Below are positions 55,680 to 64,000 of a DNA stretch of 64,000 nucleotides, piece after piece. Positions within the stretch are counted from its first letter, which is position 1, and each line of letters opens with the position of its first letter. A program made the translations under genes and the position numbers. A model generated the notes under the pieces. The model saw nothing but the letters and a program-made list of their open reading frames with translations, was not told where the DNA came from and did no database searches. The stretch comes from Isoetes taiwanensis. Its lineage: Eukaryota > Streptophyta > Lycopodiopsida > Isoetales > Isoetaceae. The DNA is taken from NCBI GenBank assembly GCA_021234155.1, contig JAJEKV010000074.1, positions 1,725,700-1,789,699 on the forward strand. The letters are read 5' to 3'.

Positions 55680-55763
55680 TTTAACTTGGGACCTTATTGG
55701 TAAGAAAAGATGCATCTATGCTTAACTTGGGACCTTATTGGTAAGAAAAGATGCATCTATTTG
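55680..55763 (+). repeat. ~43-bp tandem duplication
   Basis: ttaacttgggaccttattgg and taagaaaagatgcatctat occur twice in a row. Confidence 0.9.
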
Positions 55764-56414
55764 TTGATATTCCAAAGCTCATACCGAACTCCTACATGGT
55801 GTGCTTCCTTGGCAAAATAAAATATAGCATGTTAAAATGGAGAGGGCCTTAGAAAACAATCATTCTACTTAAGCGTTGAAGAGAGACTAAGAGAGAAAAG
55901 ATGGTTTAAATTAATGCGGAGGACACAAATATGACAATCTGAGATAATGACAGGCTACTTGCTTGAAAAAGGAACTCCTTTTGCTCTCATTTTTTGGCCC
56001 AAGCTAAGAAAGGAGATGGCAATCCCCTTCCAAGATAGAAAATTCCTTCAAAGAACACCCTAAACATTCAGTGTCCAAGTCTCAATTAAAGGAGAAGGGA
56101 AAGAACCAGCCTGTACACTTCTTTGTAGATGACAGAATGTTGTGGCAGAACCTTGTGAACATCCAAGCATAACTCCATATCGACTACTATCTTCTGAGAA
56201 TGCTTCTTGAAAATAGAAGTCAAATTCATCATTTCGCATCATTGGTCAGAATGCAAGATTGCAATCTTATTGTATGGAAAGAGTGAGATTTCACCATGCT
56301 GGTCATAGCTAGCCTTTACCATGTTGGATAAAGCTAGCCGTCACCATACTATATATACCTGAAAATGTTGCACTTCAGGCCACTTGATAGACCAAGCTCC
56401 AAGTACATCTTCTG

Positions 56415-56640
56415 CTACAATTCCCGTCCTTGTCCAACATTGCCATATGCTACAATAAATTCAATCCATGTGTATACACTTGGTTGTTGATTTGCAAATG
56501 CCTGACTGGCCTCAACCAAGCATAAAACAACAATAGTCCAAGAATAAGCCACTTGGCCGTTGATTTGCAAATGCCCGACTGGCCTCAACCAAGCATAAAA
56601 CAACAATAGTCCAATATAAATAAGAATAAACCAACAATGA
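56415..56640 (-). pseudogene. PPR-like fragment with internal ~77-bp duplication
   Basis: Minus-strand frame FANQQPSVYTWIEFIVAYGN-VGQGREL resembles the 'PNVYTW-ti-AyanhGqgkeAl' start of PPR motifs and runs into a stop. The segment tggttgttgatttgcaaatg through caacaatagtccaa is present twice in tandem (about 56480-56556 and 56557-56630). A decayed remnant. Confidence 0.45.
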
Positions 56641-59640
56641 TAAACTCACCATGGCTCTCCAGCATGTAGGATCCTGTTGCATAAGGTGCAGTTTTAGCGC
56701 TATTAACAACACCATTTTCTGCCCCAGAAATAAGGAAGAAGTTTCACAAAAGTCAAACAAATGTTCCATACAAAATAGAAGAAAAGATAGACATGCTACA
56801 AATCATGCATGTGACTCCCTACTCATCATCAAATAGTCGAAGGCTGCTTCTGCTTCTGCTTAATGCAAATCTGGCACTCTATGGATGCTAAGCAATATTA
56901 TCACCTTCATATCACATACTTTATTACTCTTTCTATAACGAGGAAACCCTCTTCGCTGCTCACGGATATCCAAATCTTTTTCAAAGCCCTCGACTTTCAT
57001 CAATGCACTCTACAACCTTGTCTCCTCTTAAATTACAGGCCTAGTCTCAACCGATGGGATAGACAAAAGCGTATTTGATGGATTCATCCTTCACGGCAAG
57101 CATTTTCTACATATTCTGCTCATAAGAAATGTTGGCATGGGTAACCTTTAGTTGCACTCATTAAAAGAGAGAGGCGGAGACATATCAAATCTCTCTGGAC
57201 CAGCAATGCATACAATCAAGTCAAACATAGACCAAAGAATATTGCAAATCATTACCTCTAAAACATTTAACACAAAAAGAATCCATGTTTGGAAGTTATC
57301 ATACAATCTAAACAGTTAACTGTAAATAAGTAGTTCAAGTCTCATACAGATGCATTACAACCATGATATGCATGTTGCATCTGTTGCTAAATGATTTTGC
57401 AAAATGAAACATGTCAAAATGGTGCAAGAAAACCCAAGATAAATCTCTAAAAAAACCAAGAATTACACATGCTATCATTTGCCCCTCATTTCTGCTATCA
57501 TTTGCACTACGTGCTTCACTATAATAATTATGAATTACATAAAAGAGCCACAAAAGGCAGTTCTACTATATTGCTCCGCACGGCGCTTTTGAGATGATAA
57601 AAAAGAGGTAGAGCTTATTGTTGTCAAGCTACGAAAGTACGAATCTATGAAGCTGATTATCAAATAACAGCTTCAGAAGACGCAATACATATACCTGGAG
57701 CTTAAGAAATACATACTTGACTTATTGCAATTTAGAAAAGTGGCTTTCAGATGTTGGAGCATGTGCCATGGATATGAATGCATGTTCCTGTAAGAAAACA
57801 GCAGCAGTTTAAAAAAGAATACTACAAAGGGACTGGCACAAATAACATCTTGAATACACCTCATCTAGAACATGTAATAGCTTAAATGGTTGTAGCATAC
57901 GGTTAAGGATGATTAGCCCTATCTTCCAGAGGCAAAGTCTGACATGAAATGATTTCAAAAGAAGCAAAGGGAAATAATAATGGATAAAATGATACAACAG
58001 AGTACTTAAAGTATTGTAGCAACAGCTCAAGAACAGCCAACGACCAAGTAGAAAGCCTTAAAAAGATTTCAATCAAGAATATATATTGTGTAAAATATTA
58101 CCTCTTTGCATGGGCTCATCTTTCTCATAGAACATGCTTTTCATCAAACAACTCCTTATGCAGGAGGACATTTCTGCAGACAACAAAGAACTTGAGTTAA
58201 CATAGACTCTAGAGGCTCTTTGAAAGTCAAGGAGCTAGATTCCAATTGGGTTGAGAGGGATCATATGTAAATGCACTATCAAGCTGGGTAATGCACTTGG
58301 GCTTGAAGAAATGCCCTGAATATGCCATAGCAATATAGAGGACTGTTGCATCTACATTCATTAATAATGTAATAACAAATTACTCTTTATATCTAGATCC
58401 ATTGGTCACATTCAATCATCTGAGCATCATCTATGTGTTGAATAAAAAAACCAAGAAAACACGAACCTTGAATATATCAGTTCTGGAAATTGCAGATATG
58501 CAAAGTGCAGCCGATGCATCAACCATGCTTACAAATGGAATAGAAAATCATGTTACCTGATAGACATGCAATAAAGAAGAGACGATGTTATCCATTGATG
58601 GCATATGCAGACCTCGTTGCTACATACTCATTCCAGTAATTCTTTCTGCAGAACGTGTTTTGTCATATTACAGTCAAACAGGAATAAAGGCAATTTAATT
58701 GTGTCAAGTCATATTGGAATGCACGTCAATGTTCATTGAGACATGCATTTATCTTTGTGGACAGGCAAAACTCATTGTAATGTAGGGCATATTTCTTTGC
58801 CTCTTTATCTGATCCAATGTACATAAACTATGAGAAGAGAAATAAGAAACGTGTCCTGCTTACGCAGGCCTCTAATGCCGAATAAGGAATTCTAAACATG
58901 TACATGTAGGATTGTTTGTCTATGAAAAAGTGTCCCCCCATACTCAAGCCCCTGTCACATGGCGTTATGAGGTTGTTAAAGCCAAGCATCAAGACAAATA
59001 CAAAGACTAATGCATATATCAGAAGGTAAATCTCAAGAATAATTTGGACTTGAAAGTTAACAAATAGATATGGATTGCAAGAGCCGAATTTAAAGACTTG
59101 CCGGTGGGGAGTCCTAATGAAGATAAAGAATAGATTTGCAATTACCTGGTGCACGTTTACTTATGCAGAAGCCAATTGCAAGGCAAAACCCATGAATTAG
59201 AGTGACTTTCATGTGCAAAATCAAGTCATATGTGCTATTTAAACTGCTACAGATTCACCAGTACAAAATCAACAGTAATCAACTCTCTGGAAAGAAAAAG
59301 CTAGTCAAGTACCTGGAAACTTGCAAATTTGAATCAGTGGTATCGTGATCCTAGGTAGACAGATCTTCACTTCTTTAACTGCATTGCTTCTCAAACATAA
59401 AGTCTACTGCCAACTCCAAGCTCTGGAGCTTTAACAATTGGAGTTAGAATGGCAACTAAAAGTTGGTTTTCACATTAATATTTTTCAAAAAAATGTATGA
59501 TCAGGGTCAAAAGGATATGACAAAAGATGTTAAGCTTTCTATTGAGATACATGTTGAGCATCAGAGAAGCACCCTAAAATTTAATAAGTAAGATTCTGCT
59601 ATTTCGTGATTCCAATTAGGAACGAAAATCTTTTTTAGTT
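56640..59640. other. 3 kb without a recognisable gene
   Basis: AT-rich (about two-thirds A+T by eye). I read both strands for splice-bounded frames and saw none that looked like protein. Some of it may be intron or 3' flank of a gene I cannot recognise. Confidence 0.4.
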
Positions 59641-59897
59641 CATTTTATGCCAATTTTTTAATCAATTATGGCGCCATTAAGAAAAAATATGTCTCTAAAG
59701 TGTCATTTATTGGCGCCATTAAAAATACTAACAGTGCATATAAAGAAGCTAAAGAAACATAAAATCACAAAATTAGTTAAAATTTCCAAATTCATAGATT
59801 TGCATATCAAAAATTTTGCCACAACAGGCAAGGAATCGAAAGGGAGTCTGTTTACAAAAGTATTATTGTACAATTTTACATTATAATCACACAAAAT

Positions 59898-60040
59898 TCA
59901 GGGTTCCGGATCAGGATCAGGTTCTGCATCAGGATTAGGTTCCACATCAGGATCAGGTTCCGCATCGCCAGGGCCATGGGGGCAAAAGTATGCTGGTGGG
60001 TATCAAAAGCAGGTGTCCGGACACATGCTGACAGCACTCA
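59898..60040 (+). pseudogene. inverted C-terminal fragment related to the methyltransferase-like gene
   Basis: The plus strand reads a Gly/Ser repeat (GSGSGSASGLGSTSGSGSAS) made of an 18-bp minisatellite (tcaggatcaggttccgca), then PGPWGQKYAGGYQKQ. The minus-strand gene next door ends SSSHGQKYASGYKKMRPQH. The shared GQKYA-GY-K block in opposite orientation shows that a second copy of the C-terminal region lies tail to tail with the first. The minus strand of the minisatellite also reads (DAEPDPDVEPNP), which I take as a by-product. Confidence 0.55.
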
Positions 60041-61834
60041 TATAGCACCCCATATGGCAGCTTGTTTAAGGTGTTACTGGTACTAGCACACGGTAATTAG
60101 GTAATCAATAGAAATATGTAACAACTCGAATTAATAACAAGTGGAATACTATGATAGAATAGTACATCCAGGGTGCTGATCTAAGTGCTGGGGCCGCATT
60201 TTTTTATACCCACTAGCATACTTTTGCCCATGGCTAGAAGAAGCACCCATAGGATCTACCTGAAAGCTCTCAAACGCTGTGGCAGTGAAATTAGGATCAT
60301 TAAGCATGTCCAGATCGAATTGTGCGTTCTTGATCGCATCATAGTCCACATCGGGTGGAGCTTCAGGCATCTCTGTATTTGGTGGATCTTCAGCTTCTTC
60401 AACAACAACACCTTTTGTCTCTGTAGGAACTGCTGCGATGATAGGATTCAGGAGGCGGTCAAGCCTATCAAGAATCCCCCTTAGGCACTCCTGCTTAACC
60501 GCGTCACTTTCGAACACAATGCAAAATCTCTTATTCAGCAATAAAGCCCGGCCAAAAGAACCACAGGAGAAGTAATCAAACACCCCTGTTCCTGGCGGTA
60601 CCATCTGCACGAGGTAGGAGCATGTGGCAGGCCCCAGCTGGTTTCTCATCATTAAGTCCTGGCAAGCCTTGCCGGTACGTACTGAATCTGGCTTTTCGCG
60701 AGCTTCCCGCCATAGCCTCGGTCTCCCCTCTTAGTCTTCTTCGTTAGGGAATGTGAAGGCGGTGGTGGCAGTTCTTGAGGATGGTCGTTGAAGGGAATTT
60801 GAGGTCAATTTCATCGACGGGATGACTGCGGTGGCTTTGAATTTTTGTGGCGTACACGGTGCATGGACCTCTGAACTCACGGGGGCAGGTGGATTCTTGT
60901 ATTCGATCCTCATACATGCCAATAAAAACTTCGGATCTGGAATCCGGATCATCCAACTTCTGAGATGAAATCAAAAGTTGTGCTTTCGGCCTTGCAAAGA
61001 CCACTATCCGAAAAAAGAATCATTTGTGGTGTTCTTTCTGGTGTATCAAAGAAATTAGATAGAGTGGTCTTGTCCCACATTGGAGTGATGCCTCTAGTGT
61101 CGGGGCTATCAAGGATCTTTGGTGCGGGATTGCAAACAAATTGCCCCCGGCGTCGAGTTAGTTCAACCCAAGCGGAAGTCTTGATTATCCTCCCTCTGCG
61201 AAGACAAAGATTATGATGAATTTTGCCAAGGCGGTGGCACGTTACAAAAAACTCCTTCCTTGGTCATGCCAACTTCAACCCACTTACTATGCAAGGTGGC
61301 CATGGAAATCAGGTCAGCGTCTCGAAGCCCGCCCGCAGCGATCTTGAGATCGATGAAGGATTTAAACTTCCTCGGAAAATTATCCTTCACATATTCAAAA
61401 ATCTCCTTCTTCAAGAACGATATAGATCGTGAGTGTCTTTGCCCTTGTCTTGAAGAAGTGCTTACAATATGTCGAGAGGTGACCTTCCGTAGGTATTCCC
61501 ATCGGCACCTCTGGAACAAAATCCGGCCAGTCTTCATAGTCCATACCCCTCATGCATCTCGGGTAGATGACATTTGAAGTAGTCACACTCTTTTTGCCGG
61601 TTAGGTAATAGTCGTCCCTTATTATCTCTTAGCTTGCAAGATTTCCACAAGTTCCATAGGGACATGAATAGCTGAAAAATATCCTCTCGGCATGAAGACT
61701 CAGCGGCTGAAATCTTTTGGTGCTTACCACGCATGGTAACTTCAGCCAAAGCGGATCTTATTTGGAAACAACAAGAAGTTAGTATTGAATGCAAATGATT
61801 ATGAAATGGCCCGTGTAAATTTCATTTCTTTGAG

Positions 61835-61955
61835 AAATGGCGCCCGTGGCGCCATTTGGTCGACAAATGGCGCGTGCCATTTGGTGGGGAAAATGGCGGC
61901 CGTGGTGGCGCCATTTCCTCGACAAATGGCGCCCGCGGCGCCATTTCCTAATCTA
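61835..61955. repeat. cluster of TGGCGCCA-type palindromes in an intron
   Basis: aaatggcgcc/ggcgccattt boxes occur in tandem and inverted form (aaatggcgcccgtggcgcca, ggcgccatttcctcgacaaa, twice). They lie between the coding pieces ending near 61973 and starting near 61780. The same tggcgcca box recurs at about 59668, 59711, 63778 and 63993. Confidence 0.8.
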
Positions 61956-62622
61956 GCGTAAAATTAAAACACGATGTACCTTGTATGGTTACGGCGAGAT
62001 TGCCCAGCGTCGATGGATCAGGCTTCCATAAAGAGCATATTGTTGCCACAGGTGGGTTATTTTATCAATGAAAGGCTCCTTGAAGATAGTCTTGGCAGCG
62101 ATATCATTGACTTCACAACTGAGCTGCAGGCACTCTTGCTCGTCCACCGTGCCAGACAAGACTCGACAATTCCGATACTCATAAATCTTTGCCATTTGTT
62201 CTTGGGACTTCATTTGTGCCGAGTCATTTACATACAAGCTGAGCGGCCATAACAGAATGATTGCCATTCACTATGTAATAGTGCATCCCCATGAGGTCAT
62301 CCTCAGTTTTCCAAGGATGTAGTTTCTTTGTGAGGGGATTGAATGGAATCACGTCCGCAGGAGTGAACACCGGATGTGGGTCTCTTTGAAAGGATTCCAC
62401 TAAAGGTCTTCACGTGCTCCATATTTCTTGGCCTAGATGTCGATTTGCGGGGCCCTTGATATAAATTTGAACACATTTATTCGTTTTATAAATGTGATGC
62501 CCGGAGGAAAGCGATGGCGGTGGTCAATGATCTTACGTAGCGTGTTACGTGCCGTCTTCTCCTCTTACATTTCTTTCCACCTTAAGATTTGCGGGCACCT
62601 CGAGCAAGTCTTTGAGCTATTC

Positions 62623-63015
62623 TTAAAGTGAGCTTCTTTGGCTCGGCTTCTTAATGGGGACCCTTTTGGCGGTGTGTGAGGAATCTTGGATATGTGATGG
62701 GCTTGGAGGAACTTCACCACCACTTCCAGCAGGACTTGGAGTCCGAGTCTCTCTCCTTTGTTTTTTAGGTGTCCTCTCCTTCTCGAGAGGTCTCCGGCTG
62801 TGCTTCTTCTTCTTTTTCCCTTCTATTACCTCTGATTCCCTTTCCTCTTCGTCCTTTTCCTGTCCCGTCTGTTCTTCCTTCCGCCCTTTCCCGTCCCTTT
62901 CCTTGTCTTTCTTGTCTTTCTTCTTCCTTTCCTTCTTTTCTTTCTTTTCCTTTTCTTTCCTTTCCTTCTTCTCTTTCTTCTCCTTATCAGGATCTTCGTG
63001 ATCCTTTCTCTTCAC
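62623..63015 (-). CDS. lysine/glutamate-rich linker exon of the ParB/methyltransferase-like gene
   Basis: A 130-codon open frame, highly charged (KKEKKERKEKEKKEKKERKK, then EEERESEVIEGKKKKKHSRR), followed by a Pro/Ser-rich stretch (TRTPSPAGSGGEVPPSPS) and a basic end (KRVPIKKPSQRSSL-stop). Such a segment could act as a nuclear localisation and nucleic-acid-binding linker. The underlying purine bias on the minus strand could also mean low-complexity expansion; unlike the Helitron tracts it keeps codon variety and flanks real-looking domains, so I favour coding. It sits between the N-terminal pieces and the ParB-like segment on the same strand. Confidence 0.45.
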   Translation of the reverse strand: MKRKDHEDPDKEKKEKKERKEKEKKEKKERKKKDKKDKERDGKGRKEEQTGQEKDEEERESEVIEGKKKKKHSRRPLEKERTPKKQRRETRTPSPAGSGGEVPPSPSHIQDSSHTAKRVPIKKPSQRSSL

Positions 63016-64000
63016 TTTCTCCTTGTCCGCCGCCTTTCCTTGCTTTCGGCTTCACGGCCAACTTCCTCGATGCGGATGAGGAGTCTTTTTTAATTTGCAT
63101 TTGCATTTTGCCTCATAGGTTTTGTCTTCTTCACGCTAAGCGGTTTTCAGCCCGCGCCGTGTCCACAATGGCGGGTAGTTTCTGTTGGGCTAATGCCTTG
63201 ACAACAAATGAAGCAGAGTTCTTCGACTCGTTCAAACGATTGCGAAGAATCATAAAACCCCTCAAGATTTCTTGTGGATCTCTGATATCAGCTTCTTCAA
63301 AGGCTGTTGTATGATGAGAGAACCCGACCTTGCTCGCCCGAACCCGGCTACATTTGCGATACTAGCGAGACATTATTGTGGGATCATAAAACTTCCGGTC
63401 CACATAGTAGACTATTATTCTGTTGCCGCGGTGTCTTCACAGACCACCCGATCCAATCTTCGCTACCGCTCTTGCTAGTCAACCTCATGTTAACCAAGAT
63501 ACCCGAGTGGTAAATTACGGCTTCAGGGCGTCTCCTTTATCGGCCAGTGAGCTCTCAAGAGATCTCCTTTTCGAGCACTGTAGAGGTGGGGGGCTCACCG
63601 CATTATTTCCATGCACCCGGTTCCTATTCGCCGGCAGATGATAGTCAGTCGGATTGAAATTGTGTTTTACGAGCGTAACATAGGCCGCAACAAAAGAAGC
63701 ATCGGTAACAAAGGCATCAATAACTTCGGATTTGAAACAAGTAGACCGGACGGGGCGACTAAGCAAATGAAGCCATGGCGCCATTTGCATCTGAAGTTCA
63801 TTGCATAAGCACATGGAAGGCGATTGCATCGCGTTTGCCTCTGTTTGAGCGACTTCCTCCACCCGATTCGGGCCCCTCCCTTAATAATATTCCGGGAAGA
63901 TGGTTGAAGGAGAGTGGCTGGCGGGAGGAGGCATTTCGAAGGGAATGCAACACAGAACTCGGATGCTTATGCACTGAACTCGGATGCAAATGGCGCCACA

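Larger units (their letters stand above)
60149..63862 (-). pseudogene. ParB-like + DNA amino-methyltransferase-like gene, many frame breaks
   Basis: Reading the minus strand N to C, with jumps between frames: 63862-63515 (VEEVAQTEANAMQ, PVRSTCFKSEVIDAFV); 63420-63130 (VYYVDRKFYDPTIM, DIRDPQEILRGFMILRNRL, PAIVDTARAENRLA); 63015-62623 a lysine/glutamate-rich linker; 62399-62224 (DPHPVFTPADVIPFNP, MHYYIVNGNHSVMAAQL); 62224-61995 (QMAKIYEYRNCRVLSGTV); 61780-61211 (MRGKHQKISAAE, MDYEDWPDFVPEVPMG, KFKSFIDLKIAAGGL, KEGVFCNVPPPWQ); 61140-60960; 60940-60670 (GKLAKSQIQYVPARLAR); 60652-60149 (GTGVFDYFSCGSFGRALLL, KRFCIVFESD). YYIVNGNHSVMAA resembles the ParB N-terminal 'DGNHR' segment. VPPPW followed later by VFDYFSCGSFG resembles motif IV and motif I of permuted (beta-class) N6-adenine/N4-cytosine methyltransferases. 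At least eight frame changes occur, without obvious decay between them. Assignment is by eye; a viral or transposon origin is possible. The N-terminus may lie beyond the window. Confidence 0.5.

Noticed and set aside
55434-55715. Poly-Phe, poly-Arg and poly-Glu frames
   Set aside because: Reading frames of a (CTT)n microsatellite.
58828-59154. 108-codon minus-strand frame
   Set aside because: AT-rich, hydrophobic by composition, no motif; likely chance.

Overview
This window looks like nuclear DNA from a land plant with a large, repeat-rich genome. A fern or lycophyte is my best guess, but that is inference. The support is: spliced genes with GT/AG introns; plant gene remnants (ADP-glucose pyrophosphorylase small subunit, an acyl-activating enzyme of the AAE15/16 type, an acyl-lipid delta-9 desaturase, PLS-type pentatricopeptide repeats); Helitron ends of the plant type; and long gene-poor, AT-rich stretches. 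There is no rRNA gene, complete tRNA gene, CRISPR array or operon-like structure.

Layout. 1-3.9 kb: intergenic DNA with a local tandem array. 3.98-7.69 kb and 12.59-16.27 kb: two copies of one ~3.7-kb block carrying a minus-strand gene that ends in a charged, coiled-coil Myb/SANT-like tail. Between them lie an in-frame three-exon fragment of an acyl-activating enzyme (minus), a broken ADP-glucose pyrophosphorylase small-subunit gene (plus) and a LINE-like reverse-transcriptase tail (minus). 17.4-20.7 kb: the best gene here, a four-exon plus-strand gene with an N-terminal SAM-like domain and otherwise unrecognised sequence, with one in-frame stop. 20.7-25.5 kb: short repeats and palindromes. 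25.5-28.4, 32.9-34.8 and 43.9-47.2 kb: Helitron-like elements whose bodies are 0.2-1.6 kb of almost pure purine, always on the element's sense strand. Between these are a PPR pseudogene (29.4-30.4 kb) and a desaturase pseudogene (30.8-32.2 kb). 37-38.6 kb: duplications and a minisatellite. 41.1 and 51.7-53.1 kb: a MITE/foldback family rich in CGCGTACGCG-like palindromes, sitting in the second case inside a 1.8-kb palindrome with Helitron ends in both arms. 49.3-49.9, 50.8-51.2 and 56.4-56.6 kb: gene fragments. 60.1-63.9 kb: a frameshift-ridden minus-strand gene that, read N to C, has a lysine-rich linker, a ParB-like segment, a PPW-type motif and an FxxGxxG-like motif, as in a permuted DNA amino-methyltransferase.

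The most interesting points are the ParB-like plus methyltransferase-like gene, the purine-strand Helitrons, and a systematic CAG/CTG-versus-CG difference between repeat copies. The last looks like a methylation-linked consensus error and, if so, would change how many of the 'pseudogenes' should be read. Few genes here appear to work together; most of the window is transposon sediment with gene fragments.
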